A DNA stretch of 64,000 nucleotides from Luteimonas arsenica (GCF_004352825.1 NZ_SJRW01000002.1:744001-808000), one strand, 5' to 3'. Positions 35,951-46,211 are shown, counted from the stretch's first letter. A program made the numbers and translations. Notes: generated by a model from the letters alone, not told the origin.

Positions 35951-37219
35951 ATGGAGCCACTGGACTCGCTCAACCGCTGGGCCGATCGCATGCGCGACCG
36001 CGCGCGCGCCATGAGTTTCGGGCGCTTCCTGTGGCGGCGCTTCCTCGATGACCGCCTGTTCGAGGCCGCCGGCGCGCTGTCGTTCACCACCACCTTCGCC
36101 CTGGTGCCGCTGTCGATGGTGGTCTTCGGCGTGCTCTCGGCCTTCCCGGTGTTCGAGGAGTGGCGCGATCTGCTGAGCGAGTTCCTGTTCGCCAATTTCG
36201 TGCCCAGCTCGGCCCAGGGCGTGCGCGACTGGCTGCTGTCGTTCTCGGAGAACACCGGCAAGCTCACCGCGGTCGGCGTGATCGCGCTGGTGGTCTCGGT
36301 GCTGGTGACCCTGTTCGGGATCGAGTCGGCCTTCAACCGGATCTGGCGCGTGCACACCGCGCGCCCGCAGCTGTCGCGGTTCCTGGTGTACTGGACGGTG
36401 CTGACGCTGGGCGCGCTGGTCGCCGCGGCGAGCCTGTCGGTGGTGGGCCGGCTGTTCGAGCTCGAGGTGTTCCGCACCGATGCCGGGCAGTGGCTGCAGT
36501 CGGCGATGCTCGATGCCACGCCGGTGGTGGTCGAGCTGCTGGCCTTCGCCCTGATCTACCGCGTGGTGCCGCATCGCACGGTGCAGTGGCGGCACGCCTT
36601 CGCGGGTTCGGTGGTGGCGGTGGTCCTGCTGGAGATCGGCCGCCGCCTGATCTCGATCTACCTCGGCAGCTTCAACGCCTACCAGAACATCTACGGCGCG
36701 GTGGCCTTCGTGCCGATCTTCCTGCTGTGGCTGTACTTCGGCTGGGTGAGCATCCTGCTGGGCGCTTCCTTCGCGGCCTCGGTCTCGGCCTTCCGCTACC
36801 AGCCCGCGCACATGCGCCTGCCGCAGGGCTACGAGATCTACGCGATGCTGCGCCTGCTGGCGCGCTTCCGCGAGGCGCGGCGCGAGGGCAGGGGCCTGCA
36901 CAGCGACGACATCCTCGCCTGCGAGCCGGTGCTCACCGACACCCTGGTGCAGGACACCTTGGCGCAGCTGGAATCGATCAGCGTGGTACGGCGCGCCGAG
37001 ACCGGTGAATGGCTGCTCGCCCGCGACCTCGACGAGCTCAGCCTGGCCGAGCTGTACGAGGCCGGCCAGTTGCGCATCCCGATCGCCGAGGCGCATCTGC
37101 CGGGTGCCGAAGACGCCCACGGGGCCGCGGTGATCGCCACCATCGACGAACTGCGCCTGCCGCTGCGCGACCTGCTGCGTCGCCGCGTCGGCGACTGCCT
37201 TGACCAGACCCGGGAATGA
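35951..37219 (+). CDS. YihY/BrkB-family inner-membrane protein
   Basis: A 422-residue member of the YihY family (once called ribonuclease BN). Six membrane segments occupy about residues 40-275 (AGALSFTTTFALVPLSMVV, VGVIALVVSVLVTLFGIES, YWTVLTLGALVAAASL, ELLAFALIYRVVPHRTV, FAGSVVAVVLLEIGRRLI, AVAFVPIFLLWLYFGWVSI), with the characteristic YGAVAFVPIFLLW. The C-terminal 140 residues are soluble and winged-helix-like (ARFREARREGRGLHSDDIL). The transported molecule is unknown. Its stop overlaps the start of the TlpA lipoprotein gene by 4 nt. Confidence 0.9.
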   Translation: MEPLDSLNRWADRMRDRARAMSFGRFLWRRFLDDRLFEAAGALSFTTTFALVPLSMVVFGVLSAFPVFEEWRDLLSEFLFANFVPSSAQGVRDWLLSFSENTGKLTAVGVIALVVSVLVTLFGIESAFNRIWRVHTARPQLSRFLVYWTVLTLGALVAAASLSVVGRLFELEVFRTDAGQWLQSAMLDATPVVVELLAFALIYRVVPHRTVQWRHAFAGSVVAVVLLEIGRRLISIYLGSFNAYQNIYGAVAFVPIFLLWLYFGWVSILLGASFAASVSAFRYQPAHMRLPQGYEIYAMLRLLARFREARREGRGLHSDDILACEPVLTDTLVQDTLAQLESISVVRRAETGEWLLARDLDELSLAELYEAGQLRIPIAEAHLPGAEDAHGAAVIATIDELRLPLRDLLRRRVGDCLDQTRE

Positions 37220-37842
37220 ACGCCATGCCGATGCGCCACGTACTTGCCGCCTGCCTTGCCGCGATGCTGCTCGCGGCCTGCCAGCGTGAAGGCGCGCCGG
37301 CGCCGGACCAGGACGCGGCCGGCCCCGCCAACCCCGCCGCCGCGGATGACGGCGCGACCGCGGCCGGCGACCGCGTGACCCCGGATCGCGCCGCCCCGGA
37401 TCGTGAATTCCCGGCCCTGGTCGTGACCACGCTCGACGGCGAGCGCTATGACCTCGCCGAGCGCCGTGGCCGCTGGGTGGTGGTGAACTTCTGGGCGACC
37501 TGGTGCGCGCCCTGTCTGAAGGAGATGCCGGAGCTGTCCGCGTTGGATGCGATGCGCGAACACGTGGAGGTGATCGGCCTGGCCTACGAGGACACCGATG
37601 CCGACACCCTGCGCGCCTTCCTGGCCGAGCGCCCGGTGGTGTACCCGGTGGCCATCGTCGATGTGTACCAGCCGCCGGAATACTTCCCGACCCCGCGCGG
37701 GCTGCCGCTGACGGTGCTGGTGGCGCCTGACGGCCGTGCGGTGAAGACCTTCCTCGGCCCGGTCACGGCGCTTGAACTGGAACAGGCGATCGAAGCCGCC
37801 GGTGGCCCTGCGCCGGGGCAGGCTGCCGCTCAGGAAGGTTGA
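37216..37842 (+). CDS. TlpA-family thioredoxin-like lipoprotein
   Basis: A 208-residue predicted lipoprotein (signal ending LLAACQRE) with a Pro/Ala/Asp linker and a TlpA/ResA thioredoxin fold. The redox motif is WCAPC in VVVNFWATWCAPCLKEMPEL, with the cis-proline in FPTPRGLPLTVLV. Such proteins are thiol-disulfide reductases in the periplasm, often for cytochrome or copper-site maturation; the client here is unknown. Coupled by a 4-nt overlap to yihY. It converges on the PPK2 gene. Confidence 0.9.
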   Translation: MNAMPMRHVLAACLAAMLLAACQREGAPAPDQDAAGPANPAAADDGATAAGDRVTPDRAAPDREFPALVVTTLDGERYDLAERRGRWVVVNFWATWCAPCLKEMPELSALDAMREHVEVIGLAYEDTDADTLRAFLAERPVVYPVAIVDVYQPPEYFPTPRGLPLTVLVAPDGRAVKTFLGPVTALELEQAIEAAGGPAPGQAAAQEG

Positions 37843-37870
37843 GCGTGCGACCGCTGCACCGGGTGGCGGC

Positions 37871-38659
37871 TCAGTCGCCGTCCTCGATGGTGTAGCGCGG
37901 GATCGGCTTGAGCACGCCGTAGCGCTCCTTCGACGGCTTGCCGGGCAGCGGCGCGAAGTCGGGCCTGCTCTCCGGCACGGCCACGTCGGGCAGGCGGTCG
38001 AGCAGGTCGCGGATCAGGGCCAGCCGCCCCGATTTCTGGTGGTTGAAGTCGACCAGCGTCCACGGCGCGTGCCTGGTGTGCGTGGCCTTGAGCATGGCTT
38101 CGCGGGCACGGGTGTAGTCGTCGTAGCGCAGGCGTGCCTCGACGTCGATCGGCGACAGCTTCCAGGCCTTGAGCGGATCCTCGAGCCGCTCGGCGAAGCG
38201 TTCTTCCTGCTGTTCCTGGTCGCAGCACAGCCAGTACTTGAACAGGCGGATGCCGTCGTCGACCAGCAGCTTCTCGAACGCCGGCACCTGCTCCAGGAAG
38301 GCCTTGACCTGGGCGTCGGTGGCGAAGCCCATCACCTTCTCCACGCCGGCGCGGTTGTACCAGCTGCGGTCGAACAGGACGATCTCGCCGGCCGTGGGCA
38401 GGTGGCGGACGTAACGCTGGAAATACCACTGGCCCTGCTCGCGTTCGCTCGGCTTGGGCAGCGCGACCACGCGGAACTGGCGGGTGTCCAGGTGCTCGGT
38501 GATGGCCTTGGCGGTGCCGCCCTTGCCGGCGGTGTCGCGGCCCTCGAGGATGATCGCGATGCGTTCGCCGCGGTGCCGCGCCCAGCGCGCCATCGCCACC
38601 AGTTCGTGCTGCAGCTGCCCGATCTCGCGCGCGTAGGCCTTGCCCTTGATCACCGCCAT
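37871..38659 (-). CDS. ppk2: Polyphosphate kinase 2 family protein
   Basis: A 262-residue single-domain PPK2, which uses polyphosphate to phosphorylate nucleoside mono- or diphosphates. Walker A is EGRDTAGKGGTAKAI, Walker B is VLFDRSWYNRAGVEKVMGF, and the lid region is CCDQEQQEERFAERLEDP. The N-terminal helix region is short and there is one catalytic domain, fitting class I or III. An AAAGGAGA ribosome-binding site precedes the ATG. It lies 33 bp downstream of prfA on the same strand. The preferred nucleotide cannot be told by eye. Confidence 0.92.
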   Translation of the reverse strand: MAVIKGKAYAREIGQLQHELVAMARWARHRGERIAIILEGRDTAGKGGTAKAITEHLDTRQFRVVALPKPSEREQGQWYFQRYVRHLPTAGEIVLFDRSWYNRAGVEKVMGFATDAQVKAFLEQVPAFEKLLVDDGIRLFKYWLCCDQEQQEERFAERLEDPLKAWKLSPIDVEARLRYDDYTRAREAMLKATHTRHAPWTLVDFNHQKSGRLALIRDLLDRLPDVAVPESRPDFAPLPGKPSKERYGVLKPIPRYTIEDGD

Positions 38660-38692
38660 TGCCGTCTCCTTTCCCGGCTCATGCCGGGTGGT

Positions 38693-39781
38693 TCACGCCG
38701 CCTGCCCCGACAGCCGTGCCAGTTCGTCGGCCTGGTGTTCGCGCGTCAGGCGCTCCACCAGGGCGTCGAGCGCGCCGTCCATGACGTTGGGCAGGTCGTA
38801 CAGGGTCAGGCCCTCGACGCGGTGGTCGGTGATCCGGCCCTGGGGGTAGTTGTAGGTGCGGATGCGCTGGCTGCGGTCGCCGCTGCCGACCTGGAGCTTG
38901 CGGCTGGCGGCGGTGGCCGCGGCGCGGCGCTCGGCCTCGGCTTCGGCCAGGGTGGCGCGCAGGCGCTTCATCGCCTTGTCGCGGTTGGCGTGCTGCGAGC
39001 GCTCGGTCTGCGACTCCACCACCACGCCGGACGGGATGTGGGTGATGCGGATCGCGGAGTCGGTCTTGTTGACGTGCTGGCCGCCGGCGCCCGAGGAGCG
39101 GAAGGTGTCGACGCGCAGGTCGGCGGGGTTGATCTCCACCGGCTCGCCTTCTTCTTCGACCGCGATGATCGCCACCGTCGCCGCCGAGGTGTGGATGCGG
39201 CCCTGCGATTCGGTCTCGGGCACGCGCTGCACGCGGTGGGTGCCGGATTCGAACTTCAGCCGCGCGTAGACGCCGCTGCCCTCGATCCGGGCCACGGCCT
39301 CGCGGAAGCCGCCGTGTTCGCCCTGGCTGGCCGATTCGATCTCGATCCGCCAGCCCTGGCGCTCGGCGTAGCGGGTGTACATGCGCAGCAGATCGCCGGC
39401 GAAGATCGCGGCCTCGTCGCCGCCGGTGCCGGCGCGGACTTCCAGGTAGATGCCGCCGTCGTCGCGCGCGTCACGCGGCACGAGCAGGGCCATCAGGGTG
39501 TCGTCGAGTTGGGCCAGGCGCGCGGTGGCGGCCTCTACCTCGTCCTCGGCCAGTTCGCGCAGCTCGGGGTCGGCGCGCATGGCCTCGGCGGCTTCGAGGT
39601 CGGCGCGCGCGCGGGCTTCGTCGGCCAGCGCGGAGGCCAGCGGTTCCAGGCCGGCGAACTCGCGCGACAGGGCGCGGAACTTCGCCTGGTCGGCGGCCAC
39701 GGACGGCTCGGCGAGCAGGCGCTCGAGCTCGTCGCGGCGTTCGGCCAGCGCCTCGAGCTTACGGCGCAGCGTCGGCAGCAT
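38693..39781 (-). CDS. prfA: Peptide chain release factor 1
   Basis: RF1 terminates translation at UAA and UAG. The 362-residue product has an N-terminal coiled region, the catalytic GGQ loop in [19 protein letters not shown], and the C-terminal signature [18 protein letters not shown]. The glutamine is the substrate of PrmC, encoded at 18.5 kb. The start overlaps the end of hemA by 23 bp, an unusually long overlap for this pair but consistent with the classic hemA-prfA operon (prmC, usually third in that operon, is elsewhere here). Confidence 0.96.
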   Translation of the reverse strand: MLPTLRRKLEALAERRDELERLLAEPSVAADQAKFRALSREFAGLEPLASALADEARARADLEAAEAMRADPELRELAEDEVEAATARLAQLDDTLMALLVPRDARDDGGIYLEVRAGTGGDEAAIFAGDLLRMYTRYAERQGWRIEIESASQGEHGGFREAVARIEGSGVYARLKFESGTHRVQRVPETESQGRIHTSAATVAIIAVEEEGEPVEINPADLRVDTFRSSGAGGQHVNKTDSAIRITHIPSGVVVESQTERSQHANRDKAMKRLRATLAEAEAERRAAATAASRKLQVGSGDRSQRIRTYNYPQGRITDHRVEGLTLYDLPNVMDGALDALVERLTREHQADELARLSGQAA

Positions 39782-41066
39782 CGCGGTCGGCGGTGTCGTC
39801 GGGGGGCGGCGGGTCGAGCGGCAGCATGCGCGCGACCGCGTCGAGCAGGGCGGCGTCGCCGCTGGCCGCGGCTTCGCGCAGGGCCGCGGTCGGCGGGTGC
39901 AGCAGGCGGTTGGTGAGGGTGTGGGCCAGGTACTCCAGCGCGGCCTCGGGCGACTGCCCGGCGGCGAGCTGCTGGCGGGCGCGCTCCAGCACTTCGGCGC
40001 GAACCGCGTCGCCATGGGCGCGCAGGCGTTTGATCGGGCCGCTGCGCGCGCCGGTGGCCTGCAGGCGCGCGTAGTGCGCCACCTGCAGGTCGATGATGGA
40101 TTCCGCGGCGTCGGCGGCCTCGCGGCGGTTGCGGCGGTTGTCCTCGACCGCGCGCTCGAGGTCGTCGACGGTGTACAGGTAGGCGTCACGCAGGCTGCCG
40201 ACTTCGGGCTCGATGTCGCGCGGCACGGCCAGGTCGAGCAGCAGCATGGGGCGGTGGCGGCGCGCGGCCAGCGCGGCCTCGACCCCGGCGCGGCGGATCA
40301 CCGGCGTGCGGCTGGCAGTGGCCGACAGCACGATGTCGGCCAGGTGCAGGTGGTGGTGCAGCTCTTCCAGTGGCAGCGCGGTGCCGCCGTGGCGGTGCGC
40401 GAGCTCCTCGGCGTGGCGGTAGGTGCGGTTGGCGACTATCAGCCGCTTCACCTTGGCCGCGGCAAGGTGGCGCGCGGCCAGCTCGATGGTCTCGCCGGCA
40501 CCGACCAGCAGCGCGACCGAGTCCTCCGGCCGCGCGAAGCTGTCCTGCGCCAGGCGCACCGCCATCGAGGCCATCGACACCGGGCTGGTACCGATGCGGG
40601 TTTCGGTGCGCGCGCGCTTGGCGGTGACGAAGGCGTGCTGGAACAGGCGGTCGAGGTGGCTGCCGAGCGTGCCCGCGCCGCGCGCAGCCGCCCAGGCCTG
40701 CTTCACCTGGCCGAGGATCTGCGGCTCGCCCAGCACCATCGAGTCCAGGCCGGTGGCGACCCGGAACAGGTGGCGTGCGGCCTCGTCGTCGGCATGGCGG
40801 TACAGATAGGCCTGCAGCGAGCCGGCGTCGCCGGCCGGGTCCTCGGGATGGGTGGCCAGCCAGTTCACCAGGGCGCGGCCGTGGTCGTCGGCCACGGCAT
40901 ACAGTTCGGTGCGGTTGCAGGTCGACAGCAGCGCCACCTCGTGCACGCCGGGCAGGGCGCGCAGGGCGGCCAGCGCGTCCTGCAGCCGGTCGTCGGCAAA
41001 GGCCACCCGTTCGCGCAGGTCGACGGGCGCGGTCTGGTGGTTGAGGCCGATGGCGACGAGGCTCAT
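39759..41066 (-). CDS. hemA: Glutamyl-tRNA reductase
   Basis: HemA converts glutamyl-tRNA to glutamate-1-semialdehyde, the first step of tetrapyrrole synthesis in the C5 pathway. The 435-residue enzyme shows the N-terminal [18 protein letters not shown], the catalytic cysteine in [14 protein letters not shown], the [18 protein letters not shown] segment, the NADPH fold [18 protein letters not shown] and the C-terminal dimerisation helix. An acidic, Pro/Asp-rich tail ([16 protein letters not shown]) overlaps the prfA start. Divergent from the TPR gene with only 30 bp between starts. Confidence 0.96.
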   Translation of the reverse strand: MSLVAIGLNHQTAPVDLRERVAFADDRLQDALAALRALPGVHEVALLSTCNRTELYAVADDHGRALVNWLATHPEDPAGDAGSLQAYLYRHADDEAARHLFRVATGLDSMVLGEPQILGQVKQAWAAARGAGTLGSHLDRLFQHAFVTAKRARTETRIGTSPVSMASMAVRLAQDSFARPEDSVALLVGAGETIELAARHLAAAKVKRLIVANRTYRHAEELAHRHGGTALPLEELHHHLHLADIVLSATASRTPVIRRAGVEAALAARRHRPMLLLDLAVPRDIEPEVGSLRDAYLYTVDDLERAVEDNRRNRREAADAAESIIDLQVAHYARLQATGARSGPIKRLRAHGDAVRAEVLERARQQLAAGQSPEAALEYLAHTLTNRLLHPPTAALREAAASGDAALLDAVARMLPLDPPPPDDTADRDAADAAP

Positions 41067-41084
41067 GGGTTCAGGTGCTTGCGA

Positions 41085-41097
41085 TAAAGTGCTGGCA
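41085..41097 (+). promoter_or_regulatory. Candidate -10 element abutting the TPR gene start (possible leaderless mRNA)
   Basis: TAAAGT at 41085-41090, preceded by GCGA, lies 6 nt before the ATG; no Shine-Dalgarno sequence is present in the 30-bp divergent interval with hemA. The spacing predicts transcription starting at or next to the ATG. A weak -35 only. Confidence 0.35.
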
Positions 41098-42848
41098 TGA
41101 CACGGCGACATTTTACGGTGCCTGCGCACCGCGCGTCCCGGAGCGCCCGCCGGGGCCCTTCCGCCCCCGTTTCCAGCTCCCTGCTGCTGGCCGCCGCCCT
41201 GTGCGTGGCCTTCTTCGCCGTGGGGCCGGCCGCCGCGCGCGAGTCCGCCGCTCCCGGGCAGCCGCTGCGCGAAGTGATGGCGGCCGAGTTCGCGGTTTCG
41301 GCCGGACGCCTGGACGAGGCCGTGGACTGGTACCTGAAGGCCGCCCGCGCCGCGCCCGACGACGAGGCCCTGGCCGCCCGCGCCACCCGCTACGCCCTGA
41401 TGGGGCGCGACGACCGGGCACTGAAGGAAGCCTTGGCGCTGTGGAGCCGGCGCGCCCCGGAATCGGTCGCGATGCAGGGGGCGAAGGCCACCCTGGCCCT
41501 GCGCACCGGCCAGGTCCGGGCGGCCCGGCGGGAGCTGGAGTCGATGCTGCGCGAGGGCGGCGCCCGCGGCTGGCTGGCGGCGTTCAGCGTGATCGGCACC
41601 GGCAGCCGCGACCCGGCCCTGTCGGCGCGGGTGCTCGGCCAGCTGTTCGACCGGGGCGCGCTGCCGACCGGATCCATGGCCCTGGCCGCGGCCGGCCAGC
41701 TGGCCCTGGGTCTGGGCGACGACGTCCTGTTCGGCCGCATCGACGAGGTCGCGCGCGAACTCCACCCCGGCGATCCGGCGATGGGCCTGCTGCGCGTGAG
41801 CCACCTGCACCGCGCCGGTCGCACCGCCGAGGCGCGCGAGGTGCTCGACGGCCTTGCCACCAGCGCGTCGATGGCGGCGGCCCCGCGCATCCGCGAGCGA
41901 CTGGCACTGGCCTATGCCGAACTGGGTGACCCGGTCGCCGGGGCGGCCCTGCTCGAAGCCGCGCCCGCGGCCGGCGACGACCTGGCGGTGGTGGCGCTGC
42001 GCGCCTCGCTGCTGGCCGAAGCCAAGGACACCGAGTCGCTGACCGCCCTGTACGAAGGCCTCTCCGAGGGCGCGGAAGTGCCCAATCCCGCGCGCCGGTT
42101 GCTGCTGGGCCAGGTGGCCGAGTTCCTGGAGCGGCCCGGCGAGGCCCTGGAGTGGTACCGCAGCGTGCCCGGCGGCGAGCAGCGTTCCACCGCGCGGCTG
42201 CGCGCGCCGAAGGTCCTGCACGACCTCGGTCGCCGCGACGAAGCCTGGGACGAGCTGCGCGCGCTGCAGCAGGACGCGACCGTCGACGAGCGCCTGCGCC
42301 GCGATGCCTACCTGATGGAGTCGGAGCTGCGCCGCGCCGACAACGACGATGCCGGCGAACTCGACGCCCTGGCCCGTGGCCTGGCCGCCTTTTCCGACGA
42401 GTCCGCGCTGCTGTACTCGCGCGCCCTGATGTGGGAGCGCCGCGACGACATCCCGCGCGCGGAGGCCGACCTGCGCCGCATCCTCGTCGCCGAACCCGAC
42501 AGCACCGCGGCGCTCAACGCGCTTGGCTACACCCTGGCCGACCGCACCGACCGCTACGAGGAAGCGCTGGAGCTGATCGAGCGCGCGCGCATGGCCGAGC
42601 CCACGAACGCGGCGATCATCGACAGCTACGGCTGGGTCCTGCATCGACTGGGCCGCCACGAGGAGGCCCTGGTCGAGCTGCGCCGCGCCTTCGTGCTGGA
42701 AAAGGACGCCGAGATCGCCTCCCACGTCGGCACCGTGCTCTGGGAGCTGGGCCGGCGCGACGAGGCCATGGAGTGGTTCGAGCAGGCGCGCGGCATCGAC
42801 CCCGAGAACCGCGCGCTGCGCCGGGCCATGGAGGACATCGGCGCATGA
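41097..42848 (+). CDS. Exported tetratricopeptide-repeat protein
   Basis: A 583-residue protein with a long basic N-terminus and a signal segment ([21 protein letters not shown]). Helical TPR-like repeats fill the rest; clear units are [77 protein letters not shown] and [20 protein letters not shown]. It is co-transcribed with lolB (4-nt overlap) and ispE. In other gammaproteobacteria a TPR protein commonly precedes lolB-ispE. Likely a periplasmic or membrane-associated scaffold; partners unknown. Confidence 0.87.
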   Translation: MTRRHFTVPAHRASRSARRGPSAPVSSSLLLAAALCVAFFAVGPAAARESAAPGQPLREVMAAEFAVSAGRLDEAVDWYLKAARAAPDDEALAARATRYALMGRDDRALKEALALWSRRAPESVAMQGAKATLALRTGQVRAARRELESMLREGGARGWLAAFSVIGTGSRDPALSARVLGQLFDRGALPTGSMALAAAGQLALGLGDDVLFGRIDEVARELHPGDPAMGLLRVSHLHRAGRTAEAREVLDGLATSASMAAAPRIRERLALAYAELGDPVAGAALLEAAPAAGDDLAVVALRASLLAEAKDTESLTALYEGLSEGAEVPNPARRLLLGQVAEFLERPGEALEWYRSVPGGEQRSTARLRAPKVLHDLGRRDEAWDELRALQQDATVDERLRRDAYLMESELRRADNDDAGELDALARGLAAFSDESALLYSRALMWERRDDIPRAEADLRRILVAEPDSTAALNALGYTLADRTDRYEEALELIERARMAEPTNAAIIDSYGWVLHRLGRHEEALVELRRAFVLEKDAEIASHVGTVLWELGRRDEAMEWFEQARGIDPENRALRRAMEDIGA

Positions 42849-43495
42849 CGGCAAAACGCATCCTGTTCGCGCTGGCCTGCGCCGGCGCGCTCGCGGCCTG
42901 CGCGACGCGGCCGCCGGCACCGGCGGTGGTGCCCGCCCTCGACCCCGTGGCGCAGGCGCAGGCCGAGGGCCTGCAGGCCGCGCGCGCCCAGGCCCTGGCC
43001 GCCTTACCGGCCTGGAGCCTGTCCGGGCGCGCCTCGATCACCCGCGCCGGCAAGGGCGGCAGCGGCCGCATCGAATGGCGCCAGGACGGCGAGGCCTTCG
43101 AGGTCGGGCTGGCCGCGCCGGTGACCCGACAGAGCTGGCGGCTGGCGGTCGATGCCGGCGGCGCGCGCCTGGACGGCCTGGAAGGCGGCACCCGCCGCGG
43201 CCCCGACGGCCAGATCCTGCTGTTCGAGGCCACCGGGCTCGAAGTGCCGGTGGATGCGCTGGGCGCCTGGCTGCGTGGCCTGCCCGCCGACGAGGCCGTG
43301 CACGGACCCGCGCGCCTGGACTTCGGCGCCGACCTGCTGCCGGCACGGCTGGAGCAGGCCGGCTGGAGTATCGATTTCCGCAGCTGGCGGCCGGCGGGCG
43401 TGGCCGGTCCGGCGCTGCCCCTGCGCATCGACGCTCGCCGCGGCGACGCCGGCGTGCGCCTGGTGGTGGACGACTGGGGCGGGACCGGGACGTGA
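42845..43495 (+). CDS. lolB: Outer-membrane lipoprotein insertase LolB
   Basis: LolB receives lipoproteins from LolA and inserts them in the outer membrane. The 216-residue product has a lipoprotein signal with lipobox LAACATRPP, and LolB signatures [38 protein letters not shown] and [13 protein letters not shown]. The ATG overlaps the TPR stop (ATGA) and its stop overlaps the GTG start of ispE (GTGA), so three genes are tightly coupled. Location between a TPR protein and ispE is the normal gammaproteobacterial context. Confidence 0.93.
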   Translation: MTAKRILFALACAGALAACATRPPAPAVVPALDPVAQAQAEGLQAARAQALAALPAWSLSGRASITRAGKGGSGRIEWRQDGEAFEVGLAAPVTRQSWRLAVDAGGARLDGLEGGTRRGPDGQILLFEATGLEVPVDALGAWLRGLPADEAVHGPARLDFGADLLPARLEQAGWSIDFRSWRPAGVAGPALPLRIDARRGDAGVRLVVDDWGGTGT

Positions 43496-44376
43496 GCGTG
43501 GCCGAATGGTCGGCCTGGCCGGCGCCGGCCAAGCTCAACCTGTTCCTGCACATCACCGGGCGCCGCGACGACGGCTACCACGAGCTGCAGACGGTGTTCC
43601 GGATCCTCGACTGGGGCGACACCGTGCACCTGCGGCCCCGCGACGATGGCCGGATCGTCCGTCACGGCGACGACCTGGCGGCGGTTCCGGAGGCGGCCGA
43701 TCTCAGCCTTCGTGCGGCGAAATTGCTGCAATCGGAGTTCAACGTCGCCCAGGGTGCAGACATCCGCGTCGAAAAGCGCACCCCGGCGGGGGGTGGCTTC
43801 GGCGGTGGATCCTCCGATGCGGCCACCGTGCTGCGCGCGCTGGATGCGGTCTGGGGCCTGGACGCGGGCGTCGACGCGCTGGCCGCGCTGGGTGCCCGGC
43901 TCGGGGCCGACGTCCCGGTGTTCGTGCGCGGCGAGAACGCCTGGGCCGAGGGCGTGGGCGAGCGGCTGGTTCCGCTGGCGTTGCCGCTGGCCTGGTACCT
44001 GCTGGTCGATCCCGGTGTCCACGTGCCCACCGCGGCGCTGTTCCAAGCCCCTGAATTGACGAGGGATGCCGCGCCCGCGACAATATCCGACTTCGCTTCG
44101 GGTGCTCCGCTCGGCAACGTGTTCGAGCCGGTGCTGCGTTGCCTGGAACCGGCCGTCGAGGCCGCCTTCCAGCGGCTTTCGCGCGTCGGCAGGCCACGAC
44201 TGACCGGGACGGGCAGCGGCTGCTTCGTCGAATTCGCCACGCGCGATGCCGCCGGAGCCGCGCTCGCCGGGCTGCCGCCGGGGCTTCGCGCCTGGGTGGC
44301 GGCCGGCGCGGCGCGCTCGCCGCTGCTCGATGCACTTGCGGCCTGGCCACCGCAGGGGCGTCGCCAAGAGGCCTAA
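43492..44376 (+). CDS. ispE: 4-diphosphocytidyl-2-C-methyl-D-erythritol kinase
   Basis: IspE phosphorylates CDP-methylerythritol in the MEP isoprenoid pathway. The 294-residue GHMP kinase has [20 protein letters not shown] at the N-terminus, the ATP loop [16 protein letters not shown] and the C-terminal motif [13 protein letters not shown]. The GTG start overlaps the lolB stop by 4 nt. The 3' end is remarkable: the last seven codons and the TAA stop lie within the tRNA-Gln gene, so the stop codon is formed by the tRNA D-loop. The extra tail (PPQGRRQEA) is tRNA-encoded and not part of the fold. Confidence 0.95.
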   Translation: MSVAEWSAWPAPAKLNLFLHITGRRDDGYHELQTVFRILDWGDTVHLRPRDDGRIVRHGDDLAAVPEAADLSLRAAKLLQSEFNVAQGADIRVEKRTPAGGGFGGGSSDAATVLRALDAVWGLDAGVDALAALGARLGADVPVFVRGENAWAEGVGERLVPLALPLAWYLLVDPGVHVPTAALFQAPELTRDAAPATISDFASGAPLGNVFEPVLRCLEPAVEAAFQRLSRVGRPRLTGTGSGCFVEFATRDAAGAALAGLPPGLRAWVAAGAARSPLLDALAAWPPQGRRQEA

Positions 44377-44430
44377 GGCACCGGGTTTTGATCCCGGCAT
44401 TCGCAGGTTCGAATCCTGCCGCCCCTGCCA
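44354..44430 (+). tRNA. tRNA-Gln (anticodon TTG)
   Basis: A 77-nt cloverleaf: acceptor AGGGGCG pairs with CGCCCCT, discriminator G, encoded CCA; anticodon stem CCGGG/CCCGG with loop TTTTGAT; T arm GCAGG-TTCGAAT-CCTGC. The weak A1-U72 pair and G73 suit glutaminyl-tRNA synthetase. The first 23 nt overlap the coding end of ispE on the same strand. prs follows 40 bp downstream, so the tRNA is embedded in a protein-coding transcript. Confidence 0.95.
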
Positions 44431-44470
44431 ATTCAATCGTCGTCGCACAGCGTCAGAGCGGAGTAGTCCA

Positions 44471-45433
44471 GTGAAAAAGGGTGATGGCAACCTGCTGATC
44501 TTCTCCGGCAATGCCAACCGTCCGCTTGCGCAGGCGGTGTGCCGCGAGCTCGGCGTGCGCCCCGGCAAGGCCCTGGTGTCGACCTTCTCCGACGGCGAGG
44601 TCCAGGTCGAGATCGAGGAGAACGTGCGCCGCCAGGACGTGTTCGTGGTGCAGCCCACCTGCGCGCCGTCCGCCGAGCACCTGATGGAAGTGCTGGCCCT
44701 GATCGACGCGCTCAAGCGCGCCTCGGCCAGCAGCGTCACCGCGGTGGTGCCGTACTTCGGCTATGCCCGCCAGGACCGCCGCATGCGCTCCTCGCGCGTG
44801 CCGATCACGGCCAAGCTCGCCGCGCGCATGTTCACCGCCGCCGGCGCCGATGGCCTGCTGACCGTCGACCTGCACGCCGACCAGATCCAGGGCTTCTTCG
44901 ATATCCCGCTGGACAACGTCTACGCCTCGCCGCTGCTGCTGGCCGACATCTGGCGCGCCCACGGCACCGACAACATGGTCGTGGTCAGCCCGGACGTGGG
45001 CGGCGTGGTCCGCGCCCGCGCCATCGCCAAGCGCCTGGACGACGCCGACCTCGCGATCATCGACAAGCGCCGCCCCAAGGCCAACGTCGCCACCGTGATG
45101 AACATCATCGGCGACGTGTCCGGCAAGACCTGCGTGCTGGTCGACGACATCGTCGACACCGCCGGCACCCTGTGCGCGGCCGCTGCGGCGCTCAAGGAGC
45201 ATGGCGCCACCAAGGTGGTGGCCTACTGCACCCACCCGGTGCTGTCGGGCGCTGCCATCGACAATGTCACCCGCTCCCAGCTCGACGAGCTGGTGGTCAC
45301 TGATACCATTCCGCTTTCCGACGCGGCCCGCGCCTGCGGCCGCATCCGCCAGCTCAGCGTCGCCGAGCTGCTGGCCGAAACCATCCGCCGCATCGCCGGC
45401 GGCGAATCGGTGAGTTCCCTGTACGTGGACTGA
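44471..45433 (+). CDS. prs: Ribose-phosphate pyrophosphokinase
   Basis: Prs makes PRPP from ribose-5-phosphate and ATP, feeding nucleotide, His and Trp synthesis. The 320-residue enzyme shows [77 protein letters not shown] and the PRPP-binding loop [15 protein letters not shown]. The start is GTG ([11 protein letters not shown]), 40 bp after tRNA-Gln. No strong ribosome-binding site is seen. The conserved order ispE-tRNA-Gln-prs-rplY-pth-ychF supports co-transcription with the tRNA. Confidence 0.97.
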   Translation: MKKGDGNLLIFSGNANRPLAQAVCRELGVRPGKALVSTFSDGEVQVEIEENVRRQDVFVVQPTCAPSAEHLMEVLALIDALKRASASSVTAVVPYFGYARQDRRMRSSRVPITAKLAARMFTAAGADGLLTVDLHADQIQGFFDIPLDNVYASPLLLADIWRAHGTDNMVVVSPDVGGVVRARAIAKRLDDADLAIIDKRRPKANVATVMNIIGDVSGKTCVLVDDIVDTAGTLCAAAAALKEHGATKVVAYCTHPVLSGAAIDNVTRSQLDELVVTDTIPLSDAARACGRIRQLSVAELLAETIRRIAGGESVSSLYVD

Positions 45434-45539
45434 CGGCCCCGGCCGCGGTCCGACCCGCATCAGTTTCCGGCTTCCCTGGTCGCGGGGGAGCCATCCATCC
45501 GCCGCGAGGCGGGCCATCCAAGCAAGTGAGCAAACGAAA

Positions 45540-46211
45540 ATGAGCAACCACAAGATCACGGCCGCCAGCCGCAAGGACGAGGGGAAGGGTGCGAGCCGCC
45601 GCCTGCGTCATGCCGGCAGCATCCCGGCCATCATCTACGGCGGCGACGCCGCCCCGCAGAGCATCCAGCTCGACCAGGAGAAGATCTGGGTCGCGAGCCA
45701 GCACGAGTGGTTCTACTCGTCGATCCTCGACCTCGAAGTCGATGGCAAGGTGCAGGCCGTGCTCCTGCGCGACATGCAGCGCCATCCCTACAAGCAGGTC
45801 ATCATGCACCTGGACTTCCAGCGCGTGAACGCCAACGAGGCGATCCGCGTCAACGTGCCGCTGCACCTGGTCAACGCCGACCAGTCGCCGGCCGGCAAGT
45901 CCGCGGGCGTGGTCCTGACCCAGGAAATGAACGAGGTCGAGGTGACCTGCCTGCCGGGCAAGCTGCCCGAGTCGATCGAAGTCGACCTGTCGAACATGGA
46001 GGTCGGTGACACCGTGCACCTGTCCGACGTCGTGCTGCCCGAGGGCGTGGAGCTGGTCGCGAAGATCGACGACGAGCACAACCCCGCCGTCGCCGTGGCC
46101 CGCCACGCGCGCGTCGAGGCCGAGCCCGAGGCTGGCGAGGCTGCCGAGGCCCCGGACGCGGACGTGCCTGCCAGCAAGCAGGACGACGCCGAAGGCGAAG
46201 GCGCGGAGTAA
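45540..46211 (+). CDS. rplY: 50S ribosomal protein L25 (CTC form)
   Basis: L25 binds 5S rRNA. This 223-residue version has the 5S-binding N-terminal domain (ITAASRKDEGKGASRRLRH, AGSIPAIIYGG, HPYKQVIMHLDFQRVN) plus the C-terminal TL5/CTC beta domain (DLSNMEVGDTVHLSDVVLPE), and ends in an acidic Ala/Glu-rich tail (EPEAGEAAEAPDADVPASKQ). E. coli L25 lacks the second domain; the long form is normal in xanthomonads. A 106-bp gap separates it from prs. Confidence 0.96.
   Translation: MSNHKITAASRKDEGKGASRRLRHAGSIPAIIYGGDAAPQSIQLDQEKIWVASQHEWFYSSILDLEVDGKVQAVLLRDMQRHPYKQVIMHLDFQRVNANEAIRVNVPLHLVNADQSPAGKSAGVVLTQEMNEVEVTCLPGKLPESIEVDLSNMEVGDTVHLSDVVLPEGVELVAKIDDEHNPAVAVARHARVEAEPEAGEAAEAPDADVPASKQDDAEGEGAE

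Noticed and set aside
39759-42920. A 1053-codon minus-strand frame that would extend HemA far upstream
   Set aside because: The extra part is antisense to the TPR gene and has no recognisable domain; the HemA N-terminus [14 protein letters not shown] at 41066 is standard.
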